From positions 330,298-394,297 of the forward strand of contig NZ_LMHU01000009.1 of assembly GCF_001428505.1 (NCBI RefSeq): a stretch of DNA of 64,000 nucleotides, read 5' to 3'. The notes below the pieces were generated by a model that saw only the letters and a list, made by a program, of their open reading frames with translations, searched no databases and was not told the origin of the DNA. The stretch's first letter is position 1; each line of letters starts with the position of its first letter. The position numbers and the translations under genes were made by a program. The stretch comes from Terrabacter sp. Root181 (lineage in GTDB: Bacteria; Actinomycetota; Actinomycetes; Actinomycetales; Dermatophilaceae). Below, in pieces: positions 52,579 to 62,100 of this stretch.

Positions 52579-53704
52579 CCACGGCAGGGGACTAGCCCCC
52601 GTGCGATTTCAGCGCCCCATTCTCCCCTCTCTCCATGAAGCGCAGGGCTACTGGCAGTCCGCAGAGCGCGAGCAGTGGTTCTCCAACGACGGCCAGCTGG
52701 TGCGCCAGTTCGGATCGAAACTCGGCCAGTTCGTCGGCGAAGACATCCATGCCGTCCCGGTCGCCAACGCCACGATGGGGCTCCTCCTTGCGCTGCGAGC
52801 CTCGACGCAGGCACCTCCGGGACACGCTGTCGTCCTGCCCAGCTATACCTTCGCAGCGACGGGGACTGTTGTGAAATGGGCTGGTTACGAGCCGGTCTTC
52901 GTCGACGTTGACCGAGAACACTGGCATGCGGATCCAGACTCCATGCGGGAAGCCCTGGAAGGCACTCAGAAGGTGGCCGCACTCATGCCCTGTTCGACAT
53001 ACGGTTCAGCCCCTCCCCCGGAGGTCGTGCGCGAGTGGGCTGCATTGGCCGAGGAGTTCAGTCTGCCTCTCATCGTCGACTCCGCGGCCGGGTTCGGCTC
53101 GGTGGATAGCGAAGGAGTGAGGCTGGGCCGCAACGGCGACGCCGAGGTCTTCTCTTTCCACGCCACGAAGCCTTTTGCCATTGGGGAGGGAGGAGCGGTT
53201 CTTACAAAGGACGAGGAACTAGCGGACCGGGTTCGCCGTCTTTCAAACTTCGGGTTCGGCCCCGATCGCGTCGTGGAGGAAGAACCCGGGCTGAACGCGA
53301 AGATGGATGAACTGCATGCTGCCTTGGGGCTGGTGGTCCTTGAGACCTACCTCGACGTACTGAAGCGTCGTCGGGAATACGCCGACACGCTCATTCGGGA
53401 CTTCGCGACCCAGGGCTACGCATTTCAAGCTGGAGCCGACTCCTCCGCACGCCAGTTTCTCCCGGCGCTGAGCAGCAGCACAAATGCCCGGAATGCCCTG
53501 CTTTCGCGGGCACGAAGTCGGCACGTTGAACTGAGGACCTACTTCTCCGACCCACTGCACCAAATGCCGGCGTTTGCAACAGCGGGACGCACGGGCGTCC
53601 CTCTGCCAGTCACTCATGAACTCGCGTCACGGGTGATCTGTCTTCCGGTTTACTCGCAGATGGACGCGAGCGTCCTGGCTCGCATCGGCTCCCTAGCCAG
53701 CTGA
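52556..53704 (+). CDS. DegT/DnrJ/EryC1/StrS family sugar aminotransferase
   Basis: 382 aa from ATG 52556, overlapping the flippase by 23 bp. It is a fold-type I PLP enzyme: SYTFAATGTVVKWAGYEPVFVDVD, LIVDSAAGFGS (Asp of the PLP pyridine contact) and FSFHATKPFAIGEGGAVLTKD with the Schiff-base Lys205. It aminates a nucleotide-linked keto sugar, predicting an amino sugar in the glycan. Length is typical. No matching sugar 4,6-dehydratase is in the window. Confidence 0.93.
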   Translation: MSGRTQADHGRGLAPVRFQRPILPSLHEAQGYWQSAEREQWFSNDGQLVRQFGSKLGQFVGEDIHAVPVANATMGLLLALRASTQAPPGHAVVLPSYTFAATGTVVKWAGYEPVFVDVDREHWHADPDSMREALEGTQKVAALMPCSTYGSAPPPEVVREWAALAEEFSLPLIVDSAAGFGSVDSEGVRLGRNGDAEVFSFHATKPFAIGEGGAVLTKDEELADRVRRLSNFGFGPDRVVEEEPGLNAKMDELHAALGLVVLETYLDVLKRRREYADTLIRDFATQGYAFQAGADSSARQFLPALSSSTNARNALLSRARSRHVELRTYFSDPLHQMPAFATAGRTGVPLPVTHELASRVICLPVYSQMDASVLARIGSLAS

Positions 53705-53731
53705 CCGATACACCAATCGACTGGAGCACAC

Positions 53732-54448
53732 GTGCTGAACTGGTTGCTGCGCTATCAGCCCGCGATCAATATCCTGGATGAGTTCAACGCAGATGGAGTC
53801 CTGGATGTCGGCGCCGGGTGGCACGGGGTCACTCGCTGGTGGCCACACCCAGCGGTGCAGACCGATATCCAGTTCGGAGGCGCCCCCCACAAGGTGCAGC
53901 GGCGCGGAGTCGCTGAGCTGGTACGCGCATCCGCCGACTGCCTACCATTTGAGGACGACGCCTTCGACTTCGCCATCAGCTTGGACATGGTAGAACACCT
54001 CCCCTCGTCAATCCGATCAGAGTCGATCCACGAACTCACACGGGTCGCCAGACGTGGGGTAGTGATCGGGTACCCAGTGGGGGAGGAAGCGCGTCGCGTG
54101 GACGAGACCCTGGCGCGGATCGTTCGTGCGACTCGAAGACCGCTGCCGGACTGGCTGGACGAGCATCTAGCGCAGGACGCGTATCCAGATGAGACGACTC
54201 TGCTGCGAGCACTTCCAACTACTTGGTCGATCAGCCGGACCATTGCTGTGGGCAACACGACGCTGCAAAAGGCCGTCGTACTGGCGGACATGGCCCCTGG
54301 CCTGTCGACCCTCGCCGCCGCGATTGAGCAACGACTAGCGACCAGGGGCAGCACACCCGCTCGTCTCAACCGCGGCAGGACCTATCGCACGGTATGGCTG
54401 CTCGAGCCCAACAATGGCCTCCAAGATCATGCGCCGGCACCATCATGA
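53732..54448 (+). CDS. Class I SAM-dependent methyltransferase
   Basis: 238 aa from GTG 53732. VLDVGAGWHGVTRWWP is the SAM-binding motif I, and SADCLPFEDDAFDFAISLDMVEHLPSS the motif II/III region of a Rossmann methyltransferase; a conserved Glu/Asp acceptor for the SAM ribose is expected in VQTDIQFGG. It ends the rightward glycan cluster and probably methylates a sugar or lipid-linked intermediate. Convergent with the DUF2510 gene, 31 bp between stops. Confidence 0.85.
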   Translation: MLNWLLRYQPAINILDEFNADGVLDVGAGWHGVTRWWPHPAVQTDIQFGGAPHKVQRRGVAELVRASADCLPFEDDAFDFAISLDMVEHLPSSIRSESIHELTRVARRGVVIGYPVGEEARRVDETLARIVRATRRPLPDWLDEHLAQDAYPDETTLLRALPTTWSISRTIAVGNTTLQKAVVLADMAPGLSTLAAAIEQRLATRGSTPARLNRGRTYRTVWLLEPNNGLQDHAPAPS

Positions 54449-54479
54449 GTGGCCTGCAACATACGTGCCGAGGCATCGA

Positions 54480-54716
54480 TCAGTGCGTCGATCGATGGCG
54501 CCGGTGAAGCCATGAGGACCTGCGAGGTGACGCGGTGGACGCTCGACGGGCTTCATCCTCGCGCAGCTGCTGCAGCATCGTCTTGGGCTTGGGCGGCGGC
54601 CAGTCCTGTGCGCGCGGGTCCTTGGTGTCCATGTAGTACTCGGTCCACCCGTAGTCGTCGCGGTAGCGCAGCGTGCCGTCGCCGACGTAGTACCAACCTG
54701 CTGGCTTGTCACTCAT
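54480..54716 (-). CDS. Small DUF2510-domain protein
   Basis: 78 aa from ATG 54716. PAGWYYVGDGTLRYRDDYGWTEYY matches DUF2510 (PAGWYPDPxGxxRYWDGxxWT), a short Trp-rich domain frequent in actinobacterial membrane-associated proteins. Here it stands alone, without the usual TM helix, and the rest is charged (MLQQLREDEARR) with a His/Ser-rich end. The function is unknown. Confidence 0.75.
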   Translation of the reverse strand: MSDKPAGWYYVGDGTLRYRDDYGWTEYYMDTKDPRAQDWPPPKPKTMLQQLREDEARRASTASPRRSSWLHRRHRSTH

Positions 54717-55038
54717 CGCCAAACCCCCAAAGATCACTCACCCGTGCGGGAACCCCCTCCCGAAGCACAATCTACGGGCCTCAACCGGTCGCAAACCACA
54801 GATGTCTAATTAGTCCGATTAACCGTGGCGCAGCGTGTTCCGATCGTGAGAGCCGCTCGGGCGGCCCCTATCGACGGTCGCCTGTCGCGATGTGGCATCC
54901 GGCTCCCGGGACACGGCCCGGGCCGCTCGCGCCCTCTCGCTAGAATCGAAGCGGCTCACGGCGACGATGCGAGTGGCCATGGTGTGCCGGGAAGTCTGGT
55001 CGGCGACCCATGACCCATCCCCTGAAGGGACCCCCAAG
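54717..55038 (+). promoter_or_regulatory. nhaA upstream region with a candidate -10 box
   Basis: This 320-bp gap holds no supported gene. TAGAAT at 54941-54946 is a good -10 hexamer about 95 bp before the nhaA start; no matching -35 was seen. An unusually A/T-rich stretch (TCTAATTAGTCCGATTAAC) lies near 54806-54824. Confidence 0.4.
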
Positions 55039-56412
55039 GTGAGCGACCCGCACCCTACCGCGACTCCCCCGACGCCGGCCGGAGGCGGCACCGGCAACAA
55101 GCTCCTCGGCCGCGGCAGCTGGCACGAAGCTCGCTTTGTCGCCGACGCGCTTCGGGCCGAGACCGTCGGCGGCGCGATCCTCTTGGCCGCTGCGGTCGCT
55201 GCCCTCGTGTGGGCGAACTCGCCGTGGCGCGACGGCTACGCCGCCCTGCGCGACACCGTCATCGGCCCGCACGCCCTGCACCTGGACCTGTCGCTGGGGA
55301 CGTGGGCGGCCGACGGCCTGCTCGCCGTGTTCTTCCTCGTCGCGGGCATCGAGCTCAAGCGTGAGTTCGTCGCCGGCGACCTGTCCGACCGTCGCAAGGC
55401 CGCCCTCCCGATCGCGGCAGCGGTCTGCGGTGTCGCGCTGCCCGCGATCCTGTTCGTCGTCACGGCCACGCTGATGAGCCGAGGCGACAGCGCGAGCGAG
55501 CTCAGCGGCATACTCCGTGGCTGGGCCATCCCGACGGCCACCGACATCGCGTTCGCGCTGGCGGTGCTCGCCGTCATCGGCACGCACCTGCCGAGCGCCC
55601 TGCGCTCGTTCCTGCTGACGCTCGCGGTCGTCGACGACCTCATCGCCATCACGATCATCGCCGTCTTCTACACCGACACGGTCAGCTTCCTCTGGCTTCT
55701 CGCCGCGGTCGTCCCCCTGGCCGCCTGGCGCCTGCTCCTCAAGCGCAAGATCACCAACCCGCTCGTCCTCGCGATCCCGGCCCTGCTCGCGTGGGTCTTC
55801 GTCCACTCGAGCGGCGTCCACGCCACGGTGGCCGGCGTCCTGCTCGGCCTGCTCGTGCCCGTCAACCGCGAGGTCGAGGACGACCCGGACCGGCACTCAC
55901 TGGCCGAGCGGATCGAGCACAAGATCCGGCCGTTCTCCGCGGGCTTCGCGGTGCCCGTCTTCGCGTTCTTCGCTGCCGGCGTCACCGTCGTGGGCGGCGG
56001 GTTCGGCTCAGCTCTCGGCGACGCGGCCGCAGTCGGCGTCGTCGTCGGGCTCGTCGTGGGCAAGACGGTCGGCGTCCTCGGGGGCACGTGGGCGGTCGCC
56101 CGGTTCACGCGCGCCGAGCTCGACGAGGACCTGGCCTGGACCGACGTCCTGGGCCTCTCCATGCTCTCGGGGGTCGGTTTCACGGTCAGCCTGCTTGTCG
56201 GCGAACTCGCATTCGGCAACGGCTCGGAGCGTGACGACCACGTGAAGCTCGCGGTTCTCTGCGGCAGTCTCATCGCCGCGGTGCTCTCGAGCGTCGTGCT
56301 GCGGGTGCGCAATCGGCACTACCGGCTCGTCGAGGTCCGTGAGACCGCGGACCGTGACAACGACGGCGTGCCGGACGTCTACGAGACCGAGGGACGACTC
56401 GATCCGGCGTGA
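55039..56412 (+). CDS. nhaA: Na+/H+ antiporter NhaA with C-terminal EF-hand-like loop
   Basis: 457 aa from GTG 55039 with GAAGGGA upstream; longer frames start in non-coding DNA. Twelve TM-type segments carry the NhaA signatures [41 protein letters not shown] and [18 protein letters not shown], where Asp199-Asp200 correspond to the ion-binding aspartates. After the last TM, a cytoplasmic tail of ~45 residues contains [12 protein letters not shown] (438-449), fitting the D-x-D-x-DG-x-x-D-x-x-E calcium-loop pattern. The antiporter exchanges Na+ for H+ at alkaline pH; Ca2+ control through the tail is an inference. Confidence 0.95.
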   Translation: MSDPHPTATPPTPAGGGTGNKLLGRGSWHEARFVADALRAETVGGAILLAAAVAALVWANSPWRDGYAALRDTVIGPHALHLDLSLGTWAADGLLAVFFLVAGIELKREFVAGDLSDRRKAALPIAAAVCGVALPAILFVVTATLMSRGDSASELSGILRGWAIPTATDIAFALAVLAVIGTHLPSALRSFLLTLAVVDDLIAITIIAVFYTDTVSFLWLLAAVVPLAAWRLLLKRKITNPLVLAIPALLAWVFVHSSGVHATVAGVLLGLLVPVNREVEDDPDRHSLAERIEHKIRPFSAGFAVPVFAFFAAGVTVVGGGFGSALGDAAAVGVVVGLVVGKTVGVLGGTWAVARFTRAELDEDLAWTDVLGLSMLSGVGFTVSLLVGELAFGNGSERDDHVKLAVLCGSLIAAVLSSVVLRVRNRHYRLVEVRETADRDNDGVPDVYETEGRLDPA

Positions 56413-56511
56413 TGGTGCCTGCCCTGCACGTTCGGGTAGGGACTGCGCAGTAGGGTTGCATCTGGTAGGCGCGACCGCGCAGTCACCGACGATCACCGAG
56501 GAAGTGAGCCG

Positions 56512-57063
56512 ATGAGCACGGATCCCCGGCAGGAGCGGACACTCGGCCAGCTGGTCGCGTCCGCCACACAGGACATCTCGGCACTGGTTCGCAGCGAGAT
56601 CGCCCTGGCCAAGGCTGAGGTCTCGGTGCAGGTCAAGAAGGCCGGCGTGGGCGGTGGCCTGCTCGCCGGAGCGGCCGTCATCGTCTTCTACTCCGTCTAC
56701 TTCCTCTTCACGACGATCGCAGAAGGCCTCCAGGCGGCGGGCGTGCCGCGCTGGGCCAGCTTTCTCATCGTCACCGTCTTCATGCTGCTCGTCGCCGCCG
56801 TCCTCGGCTACCTCGGCGTGCGGAAGATGAAGACCGTCGACCCGACGCCGGCGAAGACGATCGCCGAGGCGCAGGGGACGATCGAGGCGATCAAGTCGGC
56901 GGTCGAGCACCCGGGCACCACTGTCCCGGCCCCGCGCCCCGAGTGGGACCGCCCGGGCCTTCCGGCCGCGGTGCCCGCCGACGCACCGGCCACCCCCGCT
57001 GCGCCCACGTCGTCGAGCAACGGGACCGCTCCCGGCACGCCCGACCCGTCTCGCGACGCCTGA
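56512..57063 (+). CDS. Actinobacterial Holin-X / phage-holin-family membrane protein
   Basis: 183 aa from ATG 56512 with GAGGAAG upstream. LGQLVASATQDISALVRSEIALAKAEVSVQVKKAGVGGGLL is the characteristic N-terminal helix of the Holin-X/DUF1469 family, followed by two TM helices (AAVIVFYSVYFLFTTIAEGL, FLIVTVFMLLVAAVLGYLGV). The C-terminus is Pro/Ala/Thr-rich. Despite the name, these are chromosomal membrane proteins of unclear function, not lysis proteins. The hydrolase gene starts 22 bp downstream. Confidence 0.85.
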   Translation: MSTDPRQERTLGQLVASATQDISALVRSEIALAKAEVSVQVKKAGVGGGLLAGAAVIVFYSVYFLFTTIAEGLQAAGVPRWASFLIVTVFMLLVAAVLGYLGVRKMKTVDPTPAKTIAEAQGTIEAIKSAVEHPGTTVPAPRPEWDRPGLPAAVPADAPATPAAPTSSSNGTAPGTPDPSRDA

Positions 57064-57085
57064 CCCGGGGCTCCTGACCGCACCC

Positions 57086-57997
57086 ATGTCCGTCGACGCT
57101 GCCTTCGTCAACATCGACGGCCCCTGGGAGCACCGCTACGTCTCCGCCAACGGGGCGCGCTTCCACGTCGCCGAGATGGGCGACGGACCGCTGGTGCTCA
57201 TGCTCCACGGCTTCCCGCAGTTCTGGTACGCGTGGCGCCACCAGATGGTCGCCCTGGCCGACGCCGGCTACCACGTCGCCGCGATGGACCTCCGCGGCTA
57301 CGGCGGGTCCGACAAGCCACCGCGCGGCTACGACACGTACATGGCGACCCTCGACACCGCGAGCGTCATCCGCGCCCTCGGTGAGAAGGACGCCGTCGTC
57401 ATGGGCCAGGGGCTCGGCGGCTGGATCGCGTGGTGCATGCCGACCCTGCGACCCGACGTGACGCGCGCCATCGCGTCCCTGTCGATGCCGCACCCGCGGA
57501 TCATGCGGCACGCGACGTGGTCCAACCCCAAGCAGCGCCGGGCCTCGTCGTGGATCGCCGGGCTGCAGAAGCCCTTCTCCCCCGAGCGCGAGATGGCGAA
57601 GTCGCACGCCTACGTCGAGGACGTCCTCCGCTCGTGGGCCTCGCCCTTCGGCACGTTCCCCGCGGCCGAGGACGTCTCCCGCTACGGCGACGCGATGATG
57701 ATCCCCTTCGTCGCCCACTCGGCCGCGGAGCACTACCGCTGGCTCGGCCGGTCGTCGGTGCGCCCGGACGGCCCGATCTTCATGCGTCGCATCCGGCACG
57801 CAGTCCGCGTCCCGGTCCTCCAGCTGCAGGGCACCGACGACGGATGCGTCATCGCCCCCGCCACCCACGGGTCGGGAGCCTTCGTGCCCGGCGACTACCG
57901 CCACGTCAAGGTCCCCGGTGCCGGGCACTTCCTCACCGAGGAGGCCCCCGACCAGGTCAACGCCGCCCTCCTCACCTGGCTGGGTTCCCTTGCCTGA
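57086..57997 (+). CDS. Alpha/beta hydrolase, epoxide-hydrolase-like, nucleophile replaced by Gly
   Basis: 303 aa. Oxyanion motif MLHGFPQFWYAWRHQ and MDLRGYGGSDKPPRGY match epoxide hydrolases. The nucleophile elbow, normally GHDWGG with catalytic Asp, reads GQGLGG here with Gly109 in the nucleophile position. The acid (GTDDGCV) and His (GAGHFLTEE) regions are present. The protein is therefore probably not a standard epoxide hydrolase; it may be a non-catalytic or altered member. One base separates it from the serine-hydrolase gene downstream. Confidence 0.82.
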   Translation: MSVDAAFVNIDGPWEHRYVSANGARFHVAEMGDGPLVLMLHGFPQFWYAWRHQMVALADAGYHVAAMDLRGYGGSDKPPRGYDTYMATLDTASVIRALGEKDAVVMGQGLGGWIAWCMPTLRPDVTRAIASLSMPHPRIMRHATWSNPKQRRASSWIAGLQKPFSPEREMAKSHAYVEDVLRSWASPFGTFPAAEDVSRYGDAMMIPFVAHSAAEHYRWLGRSSVRPDGPIFMRRIRHAVRVPVLQLQGTDDGCVIAPATHGSGAFVPGDYRHVKVPGAGHFLTEEAPDQVNAALLTWLGSLA

Positions 57998-57998
57998 C

Positions 57999-58826
57999 AT
58001 GGATCTCGAGCTTCCCGACGCCGGCGGAGTCACGTGGTCGGTGTGCGTCCGTGACGGATTGGGTATGCCGTTGGCTTCCGCGGGTGCCGACGCACCCTTG
58101 CGCACGGCTTCCGTCGGCAAGGTCCTGCTCCTCGTGGAGACCGCCCGGCTCATCGCTGCCGGCGAGCTCTCCCCCGACGAGCCGCTGACCCGGTCGGTCG
58201 ACCTCTGGGTCGGCGACTCCGGCCTGTGGCACACCCTGTCGGTCGAGACCCTGCCCCTCATCGACGTCGCGGCCCTCGTCGGCGCCGTCTCCGACAACCT
58301 CGCGACCAACGTCCTGCTCCGGCGGGTCGGGCTCGCCGAGGTCGCGGCCCGCGCCACGTCCCTCGGCCTGCGTGCAACTGCCCTCCACGACCGGGTGCGC
58401 GACGTCCGTGGCGCCGACCACCCGGCCACCCTGTCGACCGGTACCGCCGCCGAGCTGAGCCAGCTCATGGCCCGACTCGCGTCGGGCACCGCCGCCGGCC
58501 CGGACGCGGATCGCCTCGTGCGCCAGTGGCTCTCGGCCAACGTCGACCAGTCGATGGTCGGCTCGGCCCTCGTCGAGCAGGGCGGCCTCGACCCGATCGC
58601 CCACCATGCGTCGCTGGACCTGCCGACGACGTTCTGGAACAAGACCGGGACCGACGCCGGGGTGCGGGCCGACGTCGGCGCCGTGACCGCGGGCGACCGG
58701 ACGGTCACCTGGGCCGCCGTGGCCAACTGGGACCCCTCCCCCGGCACGACGCTCGACCACCTCACGGTCTGGGCGGTCCTCCGCGGAATGCGCCACATCG
58801 GCGAACAGGTCCTCACCCAGCTCTGA
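57999..58826 (+). CDS. Serine beta-lactamase/PBP-fold hydrolase (class A-like motifs)
   Basis: 275 aa from ATG 57999. The three motifs of the penicillin-binding fold are all present: SVGK (Ser38-Lys41), SDN (98-100) and KTG (215-217). No signal peptide or lipobox precedes them, so the protein appears cytoplasmic, unlike resistance class A enzymes. The general-base Glu of the omega loop was not identified with certainty. It is probably a chromosomal serine hydrolase of unknown substrate; a resistance role is unproven. Confidence 0.85.
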   Translation: MDLELPDAGGVTWSVCVRDGLGMPLASAGADAPLRTASVGKVLLLVETARLIAAGELSPDEPLTRSVDLWVGDSGLWHTLSVETLPLIDVAALVGAVSDNLATNVLLRRVGLAEVAARATSLGLRATALHDRVRDVRGADHPATLSTGTAAELSQLMARLASGTAAGPDADRLVRQWLSANVDQSMVGSALVEQGGLDPIAHHASLDLPTTFWNKTGTDAGVRADVGAVTAGDRTVTWAAVANWDPSPGTTLDHLTVWAVLRGMRHIGEQVLTQL

Positions 58827-58847
58827 GGAATGCCGAACCGGCATCCC
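58827..58847 (+). terminator. Short stem-loop after the serine hydrolase
   Basis: ATGCCG (58830-58835) and CGGCAT (58839-58844) form a small hairpin right after the stop. The rest of the gap to 59136 is relatively A/T-rich for this genome; it must hold the promoter of the subtilase, but no clear element or known riboswitch core was recognised. Confidence 0.45.
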
Positions 58848-59136
58848 CGCGCAAACCGAAGCAACCATCAACAGGCTGCGCCGATGTGAGGCACTTGTCC
58901 GTCACCGAACGCCACCCACTCTTGAATGATCGGTGGTCCGTGAGACGCGAACTTTGTCGCGAAGGGCACACCCATGCGGGAACAAAGAGCCTATTTCAGA
59001 CACAGCGAATTCCCATGCGCCTCAAAGGAACCCAGAAATGTGGATTCCGCATACACGCGCCCTCGCATCGACTTAGTTTGTGCGCACGTCGAGTCCCGGG
59101 GGCGAGTTTGTCGGCGCCAGCCAAAGGGGACCCGCC

Positions 59137-62100
59137 ATGTCTGTACGTCGTACTTTGTTCGCTACCGCCGAAGGCAGAGCGACGTCCAGTCCACTCCATG
59201 TTTTGCGCCGGGTGACCGCTGCCGTGGCGGCCACTGCCACGGTGGCCGTGCTGGGTGCCACGACGCTCCCGGCAAGCGCCTCCACGTCCAGCGGGCCGAG
59301 CACCGTCCGCCTCATCGTGCGGACGGCCACCACCCCGAACGCGACGACCGCGGCATCTCTCGTCGGTCGCGGCGGTGGGACGCAGAAGCGCGCGCTCCCC
59401 GCATTGCGCGCTCTCGTCGTCGAGGTCCCCGAGGCCTCGGCGAGTTCCGTCAAGGCGCGGTACAAGAACCTGCCTGGTGTCGTCTCGGTCGAGGACGACA
59501 CCACTCGGAAGGCAGCCGCAGTCCCGAACGACCCGGCATACCCCGGTCAGTGGGCGCTCCCTAAGATCGGCTGGGACACGGCTCCGGCCGTCAGCGGGTC
59601 CGCGACGATCGCCGTGCTCGACACCGGTGTCGACGGAGCCGACGGGGATCTCTCGGCGCGGCTCGTCCCGGGCTGGTCGGCGTTCTCCGCCACCGATGGA
59701 TCGCCGGCAGACCCGACACAGGACCCCAGTGGTCACGGAACGTGGGTGGCCAGCATCGCCGCCGGGGCAACGGACAACGGCGTGGGAATCGCCGGCGTGG
59801 CCGGCTCCGGCGCCAAGGTCATGCCTGTGCAGGTCCTCGGGGAAGACGGACAGGGACAGGACAGCGACGTCATCGCCGGACTCACGTTCGCGGCGGACCA
59901 CGGCGCAGACGTCATCCTCATGGCTTTCAGCAACCCGACATACTCCCAGACCTTGCAGGACGCCGTCGACTACGCGTGGTCCAAGGGTGCCGTGGTCGTT
60001 GCGGCCACTGGTAACGACGGCTCCACGACCCCGACCTACCCAGCCGGCGCCGCCAAGGTGGTCGGCGTCTCCGCGACAGACGTCGACGACACGATGTGGA
60101 ACCGCTCGAACTCCGGGGAGGACACGTTCCTAGGGGCACCCGGCGTGGGCGTCACGGCCGACGCCGTCGGGGGCGGCACCACCTCCGTGACGGGCACCTC
60201 CGCCTCTGCCGCCATCGTTGCCGGCGCGGCTGCCCTCCTCAAGGGCGCCGACGCAAGCGCGACGCCTGGCACGATCGTGGGTCGACTCGCGCGCAACGCG
60301 GACCCGGCCGGCACCGTGACCGAGACCGGCAACGGTCGCGTCAACGTGGCCCGCGCACTGGGCGATACCGACTCGTCAGAGGTCACTCCGGTGGGGACCA
60401 ATGGGGCGTTGAGCGGCGGCCCGTTCGTGGGTCCGTATGTCTCAGCAGCGCAGTTCGACGTCGCGCTCCAGGGCCAGTCATCAGGCTCAACCCCGTGGAT
60501 CAACGGCAACCTCGCCGGCTGGAGCGAGCTGGAGACCATTCCGCTGCGACTGCACCTGACGAACGGTGGAGGCACCCAGGCCGTCACCATCCAGTTCGAC
60601 CACACCAGCTCTGGAGGCGTCCCGGGCGTTCAGGACCTCTTCAACTTCGTCCCCGGACCGGGCTCGTCCATCACTGCCGGGCCGACCTTGTCCGCTCCCC
60701 CCGGCGCAACCAAGTGGTCCTACAACCTGACCGTCAGCTCGACCGTGGCGACGGCCGACATCACGCTGTCGGCCAAGCTCGCCGCCGGGGCCCACAACTT
60801 CACCGGCAGTTCCCTGGCCATCGGCGACAACAGTGTGGGCGGACAGCTCCAGATCGCCAAGCCGGCGGCCAAGGTCGGAAACCCCGATCTGACAGTGGTC
60901 AAGACGGGCCCGACGTCGGCGTTGCCCGGAGCCACCGCCAGCTACACCCTTGCCTACTCGAACAAGGTCGGCGCTACCACGTCCGCAACCGGGGTCCAGC
61001 TCACCGACACGCTCCCCGCCGGGGCGGCATACGTCCCCAACAGCTGCAGCGGCACGTGCACGGTCATCGGCAACGTCGTCAGCTGGGATCTCGGGACCCT
61101 CGCCACCGGCGCCACGGGCTCGCGGACGCTGCAGGTCACGTTCCCCGCAAACGCCGCCTTCGGGGCGACCTACACCGACACGGCCCAGATCCTGAGCGCG
61201 GAGAACGACGCGACGCCGCTCGACAACTCGTCGTCAGTGACCACCACGATCTCCTTCAACCGGGCCCCCGTCGCCACAGGGGACAGCTACGTCACCAACG
61301 AGGACTCGGTTCTCACGGTCTCCACTCCCGCCACGGGGGTCCTGTCCAACGACACCGATGCCGACGGCAACACCCTGACCGCCGTGAAGGTGACGAACCC
61401 GAGCCACGGCACCGTCGTGGTCAACACCAATGGCACGTTCACGTACACCCCAACCGCCAACTACAACGGACCCGACAGCTTCACGTACAAGGCGAACGAC
61501 GGCAGCGCGGACTCCAATGTCGCCACGGTCAGCATCTCGGTCAGGCCCGTGAACGACGACCCCGTCGCGGCGAGCGGCAGTGTCTCCGTGGTGTCCGGCA
61601 GCAGCAACAACGTCCTTGGCCTGTCGGGCACCGACGTCGAGACGACGACCGGCAACCTCGCGTACGCCATCACGGGCGGCCCGAGTCACGGCACCCTCAG
61701 CGGCAGTGGCACGTCGATGGTCTACACCCCCGCCGCTGGATACTCGGGTGCCGACTCTGTCACGTACACGGTCACGGACCGAGGCGACCCCGACAACTGC
61801 GGCACTGTCGTGGCCAACACGTGCACCGCCGTCAGGACGTCAGCACCGGCGACAGTCTCCATCACGGTCACGGCTCGGGGAACGAGCACGAGCAGCGCCC
61901 CCGCGACGGCCACCTACGGCGACCCGTCCGTCCTGCTGACGGCATCGGTCAGCGCCGGCGCCGGCACCGCTACCGCCGGAAGCGTCACCTTCACCGTGAA
62001 GTCCGGCGCAACGACGATCGGTACCGCCACGTCGGCGGCGGTGAACGGCAGCGGCCAGGCGTCGGTCACATATGCGATCCCGGCCGGCACGGCCATCGGC

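Noticed and set aside
56512-57063. Holin-family protein as evidence of a prophage
   Set aside because: This family is chromosomal in actinobacteria, and no other phage gene, integrase or att repeat is present.
58848-59136. Possible c-di-GMP riboswitch upstream of the subtilase (GCAAACC string near 58851)
   Set aside because: The conserved GGACGCAAAGCC core and receptor helices are missing.
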